64,000 nucleotides of DNA from Actinomadura rudentiformis (GTDB taxonomy: Bacteria; Actinomycetota; Actinomycetes; Streptosporangiales; Streptosporangiaceae): contig NZ_WBMT01000005.1 of NCBI RefSeq assembly GCF_008923185.1, positions 124,001 to 188,000 on the forward strand. The letters run 5' to 3'. A model generated the notes under the pieces. The model ran no database searches and had not been told where the DNA came from. It worked only from the letters and a program-made list of their open reading frames with translations. This document shows positions 43,200 to 52,232 of this stretch, one piece after another (position 1 is the stretch's first letter; every line of letters begins with the position of its first letter). The position numbers were made by a program, and so were the translations under genes.

Positions 43200-46127
43200 T
43201 CACTCGTTGAAGAGGCGGGCGTAGTCGGCCATGGCCATGGCGATGTCTGCCTGCGCCCAGAAGCGGTGATACTTGAAGGCGGGCGGTGTGGAGCTGGCGC
43301 CGGTGGCGTAGGCCCAGACCCGGTTGTAGTCGGGGTCGCTCTTGAGGAACGAGCGGATGGACATGAACGTCGAGCTGGAGTTGATCGGGTCGCCGTTGGG
43401 CATCGTCCCGGTCCAGCCAGGGGGCACGTAGACCGGGTCCTTGACGCGGCTGTAGTCGGCCTTCGTTTCCGAGACCGAGATTCCCTTGGTGTCCTGGTGC
43501 TTCCAGAGCGCGTCGAGGAGGTTCTTGGCCGTCTGCTTGGCCTGGGCATGGTTGGCTCTGGCTGCGTAGGCGGTCAGGGTGCGGGCCAGGGCGGCTGTGG
43601 TGCCGACGTCGTCGGTGTGGTCGGCGACGGTGACGTGCAGGCCGGTGTTGGCCGGCGGCATGCCGGACGTACCGGACCAGTTGGCGTCCGGCTGGCCGCT
43701 CCAGCGGAGCGTGGAGGGCACTCGGTAGGCACCCGTGGCGGGGTCGGCGGTGGTCTGCGGCAACACCCAGGAGACCCACTTGTCGAGGATCGACTTGGCG
43801 TTCGCGTCACCGGTGACCTGGTAGTACTCGGCGACCCGCTGCATCGACCACACCTGGAACCCGAACCACTGGTTGCTGGGCGGGTCGTGGTAGACGGGCT
43901 GCCAGTCGTAGGCCATGCCGAAGAACTTCGTCAGGCCCGCGGGTGGGGCGCTGTAGCTGCCGTCCCAGCTGTTGGTCACGCCGCCGGCAATGGCGCCCTC
44001 GGCGGACTGCAGCCACTTGTAGAGCTGCAGCTGGCGGGTGAGGCTCGCCTGCCAGTCGGCCTTCGCGGTCGAGCCCTTGGGCGCGAGCGCCGGGTCGTTC
44101 ACCAGAGCGTACGCGGCCATCGGGTTCTGGTAGCCGAAGTGCGAGGCGCCGTCGCCGATGCGCCACGACCAGCCGCCGCTGGTGCTCAGCGAGCCGCCCC
44201 AGGCGTAGTACCAGGAGAGGAGGTAGTGCGCGCTGTCCTTGCCGGTCGCGCCGGGGCACGTCGCGGCGGGGTAGCAGTTGCCGATCTTCTTGAAGTACTT
44301 GTCGAAGAAGGCGTAGCGCAGGTAGTCGCCCATCTTGCCGGCCTTGCCCACGGTCGCGGAGACGTCGCCGGCCTTGCCCTGCTCCTTGGCCCAGAGGTTC
44401 GCCCAGTACGCGGCCTGGACGGCACGCGCGTCGGCGTCCGGGGCGTTGGTGAACTTCCACTGCTTGGCGTAGCTGGCGTCCTTGATGAACAGGTCCAGGT
44501 AGCCGTTGGGACCGCCGTACTTGAACGCGTCGCACGTCGGCTGCGGGATCGTCTCGAAGACCGACTCCTGCGGGCCGCGCTGGTAGGTGTTGATGTACGA
44601 GGGGCCATCCGCGCTCGGGCCGTTCTCGCATCCGCCGCCGGGAGTGTTGCCGTACCCGTAGACGTTGTCCACGTCCTGCAGCCAGTGCATGCCGTAGATG
44701 TCGTCGGTCCCGTACGCGGACTTGAGCTCACCCGCGATCGGGTCCTGGCCTACCGGGATGCTGCCGTCGATTTGCGATGGATAGGAGGTCACCTGGGGGT
44801 GCTCAGCCGCGTAGGTGGCGGGCTTGCTCGCCTGGTACGAGGCGTTGGTGGGCTGGTCGGCGTGAGTGGGGATCATGTACTTCTCCATCAGCGCCCATGA
44901 GGCGTTGAAGGGCCCCCAGTCCTTGCTGACCTTGCCGTACATCGCCTCCAGCCAGATGAGGTAGCTGTAGGCCTCGGAGGTCGTCTCGTGGCCGTGGTCG
45001 GGGGCCTCCACCATGAACGTCTCGACCGAGTGGTACGGGATGCCCTCAGGGCTGAAGTAGCCGTTCGCCGGGTTCTTGATCTTGTTGTACTGGTCGATGA
45101 AGCGCTGCTCGTAGACGCCGCCCGTCCCGTCGATCTGCCGGACGGTCACCTTGGCCGCGGTGTACCCGGTGGCCGTCGAGGTGAAGGTGGCCTCCCCGCT
45201 GCCGGTCGCGGCCGCGGTGATCTCCACGTCCTGCTCGGCGGACCAGTTCTGGGGCGTGAAGGTGAGCGTCGCCCCGGCGGTGACCGACAGGCTGGTGACG
45301 CCCGCGGTCCGGGCCGTCGTCACGGTCACGTTCGCCGTGGGCGCCTCGGAGAGCTTGACGCCGTAGGTCGCCTTGGCACCGGACGCGAGGCTGAAGGAGG
45401 CCGGGCTCGTCACGATGCTCGCGCCCTGGGTGACCGTGATGCCGACAGGCGCGGACTCCGCGGTCGCGCCCGTGCTGTCGGTGACCTTGGCGTAGAGCGA
45501 GTGGTTCCCCGCCGCGGCCGGCGACCAGGACAGGGTGTACGGGGCGGTGGTGTCACCGGGGGCGAGCAGGCCGTCCTGGTTGTAGAACTCCACCTTGCTG
45601 ACCGTCGCCCCTGAACCGGCGGCGGCCGTGGCGGCGAGCGGCACCGTGCCGCCCACCGAGTAGGTGGCGCCGGCGGCCGGGCTGGTCAGCGCGACGGTCG
45701 GCTGCGTCGAGGTCTGGTTGCAGCGGACGCCGTTGAACGTGAAGACGGCCGGGTCGTCGTTGGATCCGCTGTAGTTGAACTGCGCGCCGACGTTCACGGT
45801 GGCGCCGGAGGCGAGCGTCTTGTTCCAGGTCTCGTTCTCGACCGTCACCTGCCGGCCGGACTGCGACCACTTGCCGCTCCAGCCGTTCACGAGGGTCTGG
45901 TTGCCCGAGTAGGAGTAGGTCAGCTTCCAGCCGTCGACCGCGTCACCCTGGTTGGTGATGTCGAGGCTCGCGGTGAAGCCGGTGCTCCACGCGTTCTTCG
46001 TATAGACGACCTTGCACGCCACCGCCGCCTGGGCGGGGGACGCGGCGACGGCCGCCAGGCCGCCGCACAACAAGGTCAGCAGCACGCTCATCGCCGTGAA
46101 CGCGCGCCATCGATGCCGTCTTCTCAC
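43200..46127 (-). CDS. Secreted GH48 reducing-end cellobiohydrolase with N-terminal CBM2
   Basis: This 975-residue protein has a signal peptide ending AQA, a CBM2 (about 27-125 with NAW, NGW and ETW), two immunoglobulin-like beta domains (about 130-330, the first with TSPAAGATYSVGGTV), and a GH48 catalytic domain (about 335-975) starting YEQRFIDQYNKIKNPANGYFSPEG-like, containing EAPDHGHETTSEAYSY with the catalytic acid Glu. GH48 is the key processive exocellulase of actinomycetes. GTG 46127 is preferred: AAAGGA is 6 bases upstream; ATG 46142 has no site. First gene of the GH48-GH12 operon. Confidence 0.94.
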   Translation of the reverse strand: MRRRHRWRAFTAMSVLLTLLCGGLAAVAASPAQAAVACKVVYTKNAWSTGFTASLDITNQGDAVDGWKLTYSYSGNQTLVNGWSGKWSQSGRQVTVENETWNKTLASGATVNVGAQFNYSGSNDDPAVFTFNGVRCNQTSTQPTVALTSPAAGATYSVGGTVPLAATAAAGSGATVSKVEFYNQDGLLAPGDTTAPYTLSWSPAAAGNHSLYAKVTDSTGATAESAPVGITVTQGASIVTSPASFSLASGAKATYGVKLSEAPTANVTVTTARTAGVTSLSVTAGATLTFTPQNWSAEQDVEITAAATGSGEATFTSTATGYTAAKVTVRQIDGTGGVYEQRFIDQYNKIKNPANGYFSPEGIPYHSVETFMVEAPDHGHETTSEAYSYLIWLEAMYGKVSKDWGPFNASWALMEKYMIPTHADQPTNASYQASKPATYAAEHPQVTSYPSQIDGSIPVGQDPIAGELKSAYGTDDIYGMHWLQDVDNVYGYGNTPGGGCENGPSADGPSYINTYQRGPQESVFETIPQPTCDAFKYGGPNGYLDLFIKDASYAKQWKFTNAPDADARAVQAAYWANLWAKEQGKAGDVSATVGKAGKMGDYLRYAFFDKYFKKIGNCYPAATCPGATGKDSAHYLLSWYYAWGGSLSTSGGWSWRIGDGASHFGYQNPMAAYALVNDPALAPKGSTAKADWQASLTRQLQLYKWLQSAEGAIAGGVTNSWDGSYSAPPAGLTKFFGMAYDWQPVYHDPPSNQWFGFQVWSMQRVAEYYQVTGDANAKSILDKWVSWVLPQTTADPATGAYRVPSTLRWSGQPDANWSGTSGMPPANTGLHVTVADHTDDVGTTAALARTLTAYAARANHAQAKQTAKNLLDALWKHQDTKGISVSETKADYSRVKDPVYVPPGWTGTMPNGDPINSSSTFMSIRSFLKSDPDYNRVWAYATGASSTPPAFKYHRFWAQADIAMAMADYARLFNE

Positions 46128-46248
46128 CGGGATTCCTTTCATCGGGTGCCCTGGACAGGGCGATTGGGGACAGAGAGGGACCAGGAAGGTCGTGCCGGCA
46201 GGTCGGCGAACGCACGGTGTGTCGGTCGCTGTGTCGGCCGCCGCGTCA

Positions 46249-46283
46249 GGCGCCGCATCGTGCGAAGCGTTCGATGCGGCGCC
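46249..46283. terminator. Strong hairpin downstream of the CelR-like gene
   Basis: GGCGCCGCATCG (46249-46260) pairs perfectly with CGATGCGGCGCC (46272-46283). The loop contains CGAAGCGTTCG, itself symmetric and reminiscent of a LacI half-operator. It lies between the CelR-like stop and the GH48 start, so it probably ends the regulator transcript. The rest of the 301-base gap (46128-46428) must hold the GH48 promoter; no TGGGAGCGCTCCCA site is seen. Confidence 0.65.
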
Positions 46284-46354
46284 AGACGGAGCGTCGGGCG
46301 GAGGCCGGAGTGCCAGGCGCGGTGCCGGCCGGTGGGCCGGGCGAGGCGCCGGGC

Positions 46355-46436
46355 GGGCGTCAGGCGGTGTGCCGGGCGGGCGTCAGGCGGTGTGCCGGGC
46401 GGGCGTCAGGCGGTGTGCCGGGCGGGCGTCAGGCGG
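46355..46436. repeat. 23-bp tandem repeat overlapping the 3' end of the CelR-like gene
   Basis: The unit GGGCGTCAGGCGGTGTGCCGGGC is present in three full copies (46355-46377, 46378-46400, 46401-46423), with a partial fourth to 46436. The stop codon of the regulator (TCA on this strand, 46429-46431) lies inside the partial copy, and each earlier copy repeats that stop context. No spacers are present, so it is not a CRISPR. Confidence 0.75.
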
Positions 46437-47673
46437 AGTCGCGAATGATCAATTTGGTTTTGAGCACGACGCCGCGATCGGTGGTGATCCGACCCGCGAT
46501 ACGGGCGCGCAACTCGCGGACGAGCCGCGCGCCCAGTTCCTCCACCGGCTGCCGCACCGTCGTCAGCCGGGGAAGCGTGCGCTGGGCGATCGGGGCGTCG
46601 TCGAAGCCGACGACGGCGACGTCGTCGGGCACCCGGCGACCGGCCCGGCGCAGCGCGCGCAGGGCCCCGGTGGCCATCAGGTCGGACGCGGCCAGCACCG
46701 CGTCGAGGTCGGGCCGCCGGTCCAGCAGCCGGTCCATCGCGTGCTCGCCGGAGAGCGGGCCGAAGTCACCGTGCCCGACCATCCCGGTCACGTCCATCCC
46801 GGCCTCCCGCGCGGCCCCCCGATAGCCGGCCAGCCGGTCGGCGCCCGCGCCCATGTCCGCCGGGCCCGCGATGGTGGCGATGCGGGAGCGGCCGGTCGCG
46901 AGCAGATGGCGGACCGCCGCCCGCGCACCTCCGAGGTTGTCGACGTCGACGTACGGCAGGGCCGGATCGCCCAGCGGCCGTCCGGCCAGGACCACCGGGG
47001 CGCCCGCGGTCGCGTGCACCAGCGCCGCGGGATGGTCACGGTGTGAGCCGATCAGCAGAACGCCCGCCACATCCCCGCCGCGGAGGTAGTCCGTGGTCAC
47101 CCGCCACTCGTCGGGCTTGCCCACCATGAGGATGGCCAGCGGGGCCCGGCCGTCGAGCTCCCGCCGGACGCCCCACAGCAGGCGGGAGTAGAACGGGTCG
47201 GCGAACACGCGGGCGCTGTCCTCGCAGAGCACCGCCGCGATCGCTCCGGAAGGGACCGTGCCGAGCGCGGGCTGGCGGCGCCGGACGTAGCCGAGGAGTT
47301 CCACCGCCTTCTCGACCCGTAGGCGTGCTTGGTGGCTGACCCTGGCTGAGCCGGTGAGGACGCGGGACGCGGTCGCCGGAGAGACACCGGCGAGCTCGGC
47401 GACGTGCGCGAGCGTGGGGGGCCTGCTATCGGTGATCGCCTGGCCCGCGGTGATCGCCTGTCCTGCGGTGATCGGCTGGCTCGCAGCGATCGCCTGGCTC
47501 GCAGCGATCGCCTGATCCGCGGGAATCGGCCGGTCCGCGGGAATCGGCTGGTCCGCGGGAATCGGCTGAGTTGCGCTGATCGGTCGGCTTGCGTGGATCG
47601 GCTGGCTTACGCGGATTGGCCGACTTGCGCGGATCGTGACGGCCGGGTCGGTGGACGGTTCGAGGATCGTCAC
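46429..47673 (-). CDS. CelR/CebR-like LacI-family regulator with N-terminal hexapeptide repeats
   Basis: This 414-residue protein has a normal LacI core: helix-turn-helix TLAHVAELAGVSPATASRVL and a sensor domain with ASDLMATGALRAL and VGFDDAPIAQRTLPRLTTVRQP. Before it is an extension of about 80 residues made mostly of eleven hexapeptides such as PADQPI, AASQAI and TAGQAI. GTG 47673 with GAAGGGAG is the start; no in-frame start codon exists between the repeats and the helix-turn-helix, so the repeats are translated. It is divergent from a cellulase operon with two perfect TGGGAGCGCTCCCA sites between. I infer cellobiose-responsive repression as for CelR/CebR. Confidence 0.9.
   Translation of the reverse strand: MTILEPSTDPAVTIRASRPIRVSQPIHASRPISATQPIPADQPIPADRPIPADQAIAASQAIAASQPITAGQAITAGQAITDSRPPTLAHVAELAGVSPATASRVLTGSARVSHQARLRVEKAVELLGYVRRRQPALGTVPSGAIAAVLCEDSARVFADPFYSRLLWGVRRELDGRAPLAILMVGKPDEWRVTTDYLRGGDVAGVLLIGSHRDHPAALVHATAGAPVVLAGRPLGDPALPYVDVDNLGGARAAVRHLLATGRSRIATIAGPADMGAGADRLAGYRGAAREAGMDVTGMVGHGDFGPLSGEHAMDRLLDRRPDLDAVLAASDLMATGALRALRRAGRRVPDDVAVVGFDDAPIAQRTLPRLTTVRQPVEELGARLVRELRARIAGRITTDRGVVLKTKLIIRDSA
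47437..47634. repeat. 18-bp coding repeat array in the CelR-like gene
   Basis: About eleven 18-base units encode the hexapeptide pattern x-A-x-Q/R-P/A-I in the N-terminal extension of the regulator. Adjacent units such as GCGATCGCTGCGAGCCAG are identical, indicating recent repeat expansion. Confidence 0.8.
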
Positions 47674-47730
47674 GCTGGCACTCCCTTCGGGGTGCTCCGG
47701 CCGTCGGGATCGGCCGGAGGAGGGGAGTAG

Positions 47731-47744
47731 TGGGAGCGCTCCCA
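47731..47744. promoter_or_regulatory. Perfect CelR/CebR operator upstream of the CelR-like gene
   Basis: TGGGAGCGCTCCCA, the published CelR/CebR site, lies 57 bases upstream of the GTG start of the CelR-like gene, pointing to autoregulation. Confidence 0.85.
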
Positions 47745-47859
47745 AGAATCCGTTCATGAGCGGAGACTGTCAAGAGCCGTAACGGGACTTGTGAAAAGCC
47801 GTGGAACGACTCTTTCCGCTCGGCGCCGGCGCGTTCTACGTTCACGTCGCAATCAGGAG

Positions 47860-47873
47860 TGGGAGCGCTCCCA
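47860..47873. promoter_or_regulatory. Perfect CelR/CebR operator upstream of the lipoprotein-GH5-GH6 genes
   Basis: TGGGAGCGCTCCCA lies 27 bases before the lipoprotein ATG and 115 bases from its twin at 47731. The two sites could act together on the divergent promoters. Confidence 0.85.
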
Positions 47874-47900
47874 AAGCACCGTCGACGCACAGGAGGTTCG

Positions 47901-48680
47901 ATGCAGCCCTTGCCGAGGTCGGCGGTGCCGACGGTGGTGGTGGTCGTGGCGGCCGCATCGCTGCTCGCGTCCGGCTGTGGCGGGTCGGCCGACCCGCAAC
48001 AGCGGGCCGCCACGACACGCTTCCCACACGACGCGCCCACCCTGCTCGCCGCAGGCACCGGCAACCTCGAGGGCTCCGCCTCGTTCCGGCTGACCACGCG
48101 GATCGCCATGCCCGCTGAGAAGGGGCGCGCGGCGTACCGGCTGGACATGTCGGGTGTCTGGGACGCCCGGCAGCAGGCAGGGCGGATGGACGGCGTGCTC
48201 AAGGGCGCGCGCGCCACGGTCTTGTCGATCGGCGGCACCGAATACGTCTCGGTGCCGCCGAACATCCGTAAGCGCACCGGCCGGACCTGGCTTCGGGCGG
48301 CCCGCGGCACCCGCACGTTCGCCGACTTCCCCGACGTTCACCGGCTCGCCATGGTGCTGCGCACCGCCGAGCGGCCGTCGGTGACCGCCGAGGCGGGCGC
48401 GACCTGGCATGTGCGCGGCACGATCGCCCGGACCGTCGCGCTGCGGAAGATCCCCGATCCGGCGGTACGGGCGTTCGCGTCCGCGCTGCCCGCCACGACC
48501 GGCTTCGACCTGTGGACCGACGACGCCGGCCGCCCGAACCGCATCCGCCTCACCCCGGCCGGCGACGCCAAGAAGATCACGGGGACCGTCGAGCTGTCGG
48601 ACTTCGGTGCCCGCCCGAACGTCCAGGAGCCCACCGGCGCGCAGATTCTCGACTCCCTCCCCACGACCAAGCGCGACTGA
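47901..48680 (+). CDS. LppX/LprAFG-like lipoprotein heading the cellulase operon
   Basis: This 259-residue protein has a lipoprotein signal with lipobox LASGC (near residue 30), followed by a domain with LEGSASFRLTTRIA, GRMDGVLKG and TGFDLWTDDAGRPNRI, which resembles the LppX/LprG half-barrel lipoproteins of actinobacteria that bind hydrophobic lipids. It has an excellent site (AGGAGG) before ATG 47901, lies directly behind a CelR operator, and is followed 14 bases later by a GH5 cellulase. Its role in cellulose use is unknown; it could aid enzyme export, surface attachment or signalling. Confidence 0.85.
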   Translation: MQPLPRSAVPTVVVVVAAASLLASGCGGSADPQQRAATTRFPHDAPTLLAAGTGNLEGSASFRLTTRIAMPAEKGRAAYRLDMSGVWDARQQAGRMDGVLKGARATVLSIGGTEYVSVPPNIRKRTGRTWLRAARGTRTFADFPDVHRLAMVLRTAERPSVTAEAGATWHVRGTIARTVALRKIPDPAVRAFASALPATTGFDLWTDDAGRPNRIRLTPAGDAKKITGTVELSDFGARPNVQEPTGAQILDSLPTTKRD

Positions 48681-48694
48681 AGGTGAAGGACGTC

Positions 48695-50179
48695 ATGAGA
48701 CCGTTCTCTGCCCGCACCGCGTCCTCCCGCACCGCGGCGGCCGCCTCGCTGGCCGGGGTCCTCTGCCTGGCGAGTTCCCTCGTCACCGGACTCGGCTCGC
48801 TCGGCGCCGCCGCCCATGCCGAGGTGTCCTGCAAGGTCGACTACACCAAGAACGACTGGGGCTCGGGCTTCACCGCCGCCATCGGCATCACCAACCAGGG
48901 CACGGCGGCGCTCAACGGCTGGGAACTGACGTACTCCTACACCGGGAACCAGAAGCTCACCAATGGCTGGAACGGGCAATGGTCCCAGTCGGGCGCGACC
49001 GTCACCGTCGGCAGCGAGGGCTGGAACGGCACGGTGGCCGCCGGGGCGACGGTCCAGGTCGGAGCCAACTTCACCTACAGCGGCACCAACACCGACCCGG
49101 CCACGTTCAGCGTCAACGGCACCACCTGCGGCGGAACGCCCCCGACCGATCCACCCACAGGCCCCGCGCCCAAGCTCAAGGTCTCCGGCAACACGTTCGT
49201 CGACGCGAACGGCAAGACCGTCGTCCTGCGTGGCGTCAACCGTTCAGGCGGCGAGTTCGCCTGCGTCCAGAACAACGGCTTCTGGGACGGCCCGATGGAC
49301 GCCGCCTCCGTGGCCGCCATCAAGACCTGGCGTGTCAACACAGTCCGAGTGCCGCTCAACTCCGACTGCTGGCTCGGACTACCGAACGTCAACGCCGCCT
49401 ACAGGGGCACGGCGTACCAGAACGCAGTCAAGAACTACGTCGGCCTACTGCTGGAGAACGGCATCACACCCATCCTCGAACTGCACTGGAGCAATGGCCT
49501 CTGGACGGGCTACAACAGCCACTGCGCCACGGCCAACGCCGAGTGCCAGAAACCTATGCCCGACGCGCAACACTCACCGGAGTTCTGGAAACAGGTCGCG
49601 AACACCTTCAAGGGCGACACCGCCGTCGTCTTCGACGTCTTCAACGAGCCGTACCCCAACAACCTCCAGGTCATGGACTACAACCAGTCCTGGAAGTGCT
49701 GGCGCGACGGCGGCGACGCGTGCCCAGGCCTGACCTACGAGGCGGCCGGGATGCAGGACCTGCTGGACGCCGTACGCGGCACCGGTGCCGCCAACGTCGT
49801 CCTGATCCCTGGCACCAGCTACTCGAACGACCTCAGCCAGTGGCTCGCCAACAAGCCGTCCGACCCCACCGGGAACATGGCCGCGGCCTGGCACTCCTAC
49901 AACTTCAACTACTGCAAGGACGCCACCTGCTGGGACCAGCAGCTCGCACCGCTCGCCGCGCAGGTGCCGCTCGTCGCCGGTGAGATCGGCGAGAACACCT
50001 GCGCTCACTCCTACATCGACACGCTCATGGCCTGGCTCGACAGGCACGGCGCGTCGTACCTCGGCTGGACGTGGAACACCTGGAACTGCGCCAGCGGCCC
50101 CTCCCTGATCAGCTCGTACGACGGCACGCCCACGCCGTACGGCGCGGGACTGCGCGAGCACCTCCGATCCCTTCGCTGA
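48695..50179 (+). CDS. Secreted GH5 endo-beta-1,4-glucanase with N-terminal CBM2
   Basis: This 494-residue enzyme has a signal peptide ending AHA, a CBM2 (about 44-143, with Trp in NDW, NGW and EGW), a short Pro/Thr linker and a GH5 barrel (about 160-494). The acid/base Glu is in FDVFNEPYP and the nucleophile Glu in LVAGEIGE; the RVPLNSDCWLG strand is typical of actinomycete GH5 (subfamily 1-like) enzymes. AAGGA lies 5 bases before ATG 48695. Second gene of the CelR-controlled set. Confidence 0.94.
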   Translation: MRPFSARTASSRTAAAASLAGVLCLASSLVTGLGSLGAAAHAEVSCKVDYTKNDWGSGFTAAIGITNQGTAALNGWELTYSYTGNQKLTNGWNGQWSQSGATVTVGSEGWNGTVAAGATVQVGANFTYSGTNTDPATFSVNGTTCGGTPPTDPPTGPAPKLKVSGNTFVDANGKTVVLRGVNRSGGEFACVQNNGFWDGPMDAASVAAIKTWRVNTVRVPLNSDCWLGLPNVNAAYRGTAYQNAVKNYVGLLLENGITPILELHWSNGLWTGYNSHCATANAECQKPMPDAQHSPEFWKQVANTFKGDTAVVFDVFNEPYPNNLQVMDYNQSWKCWRDGGDACPGLTYEAAGMQDLLDAVRGTGAANVVLIPGTSYSNDLSQWLANKPSDPTGNMAAAWHSYNFNYCKDATCWDQQLAPLAAQVPLVAGEIGENTCAHSYIDTLMAWLDRHGASYLGWTWNTWNCASGPSLISSYDGTPTPYGAGLREHLRSLR

Positions 50180-50277
50180 CCGGAGCACCGAGGCCGCTTG
50201 GCTCCCACTACGGACGGCCCCGGTGCCCGGCTCTGCTCTTCAGTCGCCCCACCACCCCCGAAAGGTTGCCGAACCGC

Positions 50278-51999
50278 ATGACACAAGTACCGAAAAGCTC
50301 GCCATCGAAGAGTCCCCGTGGGTCGTGGCTGCGCGCGGCCGCGGCCGGCGCGGCGTCGTTGCTGCTCGCCGGCGGGGCCGTCGCGCTCACCTCGGCCCAG
50401 GCGGGCGCCGCCGCCGGATGCAAGGTCGACTACACCGTCAACCAGTGGAGCACCGGCTTCACCGCGAGCGTGGCGCTCACCAACCTCGGTGACACGCTCA
50501 ACGGATGGACCCTGGAGTGGGACTTCGCCGGAGACCAGAAGGTGACGAGCGGCTGGAACGCCACGTTCACCCAGTCCGGCAAGCACGTCACCGTGAAGAA
50601 CGCAGACTGGAACGCCACGCTCGCGACCGGGGCGTCGGCCAACCCCGGATTCCAGGCCACCTTCTCGGGCACCAATGACAAACCCGCGCAGTTCAAGCTG
50701 AACGGCGTGGTGTGCACCGGCACCACGGGCCCGACCGACCCGCCCACCGATCCGCCGGGCAACCGGGTGGACAACCCGTACGCGGGCGCCAAGGCGTACG
50801 TGAACCCCGAGTGGGCCGCCAAGGCGACGGCCGAGCCGGGCGGAAGCCGGATCGCCGATCAGCCCACCGGCGTCTGGCTCGACCGCACCGCGGCGATCCA
50901 GGGCGTGAACGGCGGCATGGGCCTGCGCGCCCATCTCGACCGGGCCGTCGCACAGGGCGCCGGCCTGATCCAGCTCGTCGTCTACAACCTTCCTGGCCGT
51001 GACTGCTCCGCGCTCGCGTCCAACGGTGAACTGAAGGCCGACGAGATCGACAAGTACAAGACGCAGTTCATCGACCCGATCGCCGCGATCCTCAAGGACG
51101 CCAAGTACGCGAACCTGCGCATCGTCACGGTGGTCGAGATCGACTCGCTGCCCAACCTGATCACCAATGTGTCGCCGCGGCCGACGTACACCCCCAACTG
51201 CGACATCATGAAGGCGAACGGCAACTACCAGAAGGGCATCGCGTACGCCCTCAACAAGCTCGGCGCCATCCCGAACGTCTACAACTACATCGACATCGGC
51301 CACCACGGCTGGATCGGCTGGGACGACAACTTCGGCCCGACCGCCGACCTGCTCGCCCAGGTGGCGCGGGACTCGGGCGCGATGTCGAACGTGCACGGCT
51401 TCATCACCAACACCGCCAACTACGGCGCCACGAAGGAGCCGTACTTCACCATCAACGACGTGGTGGGCAGCACCTCCGTCCGCGAGTCCGACTGGGTCGA
51501 CTGGAACCGCTACGTGGACGAGACGTCCTACGCCCTCGGCATGCGCCAGCGACTCGCCCAGTCCTTCGGCAACAACATCGGCATGCTGATCGACACCAGC
51601 CGCAACGGCTGGGGCGGCGCCGCCCGGCCCACCGGCCCCGGCCCGCGGACCTCGGTCGACGACTACGTCAACGGCGGCCGGACCGACCGCCGCATCCACC
51701 TGGGCAACTGGTGCAACCAGTCCGGCGCCGGCCTCGGCGAACGACCCAAGGCGGCACCTGAGGCGGGCATCGACGCCTACGTCTGGATGAAGCCCCCGGG
51801 CGAGTCCGACGGTGCCAGCAAGGAGATCCAGAACGAGGAAGGCAAGGGCTTCGACCGCATGTGCGACCCGACGTACGAGGGCAACGCGCGCAACAACTAC
51901 AACATGAGCGGTGCCCTAGGTGACGCGCCGCTGTCCGGCCACTGGTTCTCCGCCCAGTTCCAGGAGCTGATGCGGAACGCCAACCCGCCGCTCAACTGA
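50278..51999 (+). CDS. Secreted GH6 cellobiohydrolase with N-terminal CBM2
   Basis: This 573-residue protein has a signal peptide (about 1-45), a CBM2 (48-146), the linker GPTDPPTDPPGN and a GH6 domain of about 410 residues. The length fits the exo-acting (TfCel6B-like, non-reducing end) branch rather than the shorter endo enzymes. Conserved stretches are VVYNLPGRDCSALAS, VVEIDSLPNL and DTSRNGWGG. Together with GH48 it gives exo-attack from both chain ends. AAAGG lies 14 bases before ATG 50278, a rather long spacing. A terminator follows. Confidence 0.94.
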   Translation: MTQVPKSSPSKSPRGSWLRAAAAGAASLLLAGGAVALTSAQAGAAAGCKVDYTVNQWSTGFTASVALTNLGDTLNGWTLEWDFAGDQKVTSGWNATFTQSGKHVTVKNADWNATLATGASANPGFQATFSGTNDKPAQFKLNGVVCTGTTGPTDPPTDPPGNRVDNPYAGAKAYVNPEWAAKATAEPGGSRIADQPTGVWLDRTAAIQGVNGGMGLRAHLDRAVAQGAGLIQLVVYNLPGRDCSALASNGELKADEIDKYKTQFIDPIAAILKDAKYANLRIVTVVEIDSLPNLITNVSPRPTYTPNCDIMKANGNYQKGIAYALNKLGAIPNVYNYIDIGHHGWIGWDDNFGPTADLLAQVARDSGAMSNVHGFITNTANYGATKEPYFTINDVVGSTSVRESDWVDWNRYVDETSYALGMRQRLAQSFGNNIGMLIDTSRNGWGGAARPTGPGPRTSVDDYVNGGRTDRRIHLGNWCNQSGAGLGERPKAAPEAGIDAYVWMKPPGESDGASKEIQNEEGKGFDRMCDPTYEGNARNNYNMSGALGDAPLSGHWFSAQFQELMRNANPPLN

Positions 52000-52013
52000 C
52001 GCTCCATGTAGCA

Positions 52014-52041
52014 GGCCGCCCAGGAATGTCCCTGGGCGGCC
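52014..52041. terminator. Hairpin terminator after GH6
   Basis: GGCCGCCCAGG (52014-52024) pairs perfectly with CCTGGGCGGCC (52031-52041) across a 6-base loop, starting 15 bases after the GH6 stop. Confidence 0.82.
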
Positions 52042-52232
52042 CGCTCATTTGCCTTAGCCCATCACGCGCCGAACGCGCCAGCCGACGGTCGTCGTACCGC
52101 GCTGGCCGCAGTGCCTCCTGCTCGCCTTGCGTTAAGGCATCAGACATTGGAGGTGCTGATCCTGCAGGGAGCAGTCGTCAGGACTTCCGTGGTTTGGAAC
52201 GTGTCCCACGGGGGCGTCGTTATGCTCGCCTC

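Noticed and set aside
46355..46436. A CRISPR array
   Set aside because: The 23-bp units are directly adjacent with no spacers and no cas genes.
47437..47634. A left-handed beta-helix (LbH) hexapeptide domain in the CelR-like protein
   Set aside because: The repeat is six residues long but does not fit the LbH pattern (small or acidic residue after the aliphatic, Ser/Thr/Ala/Val at position five).
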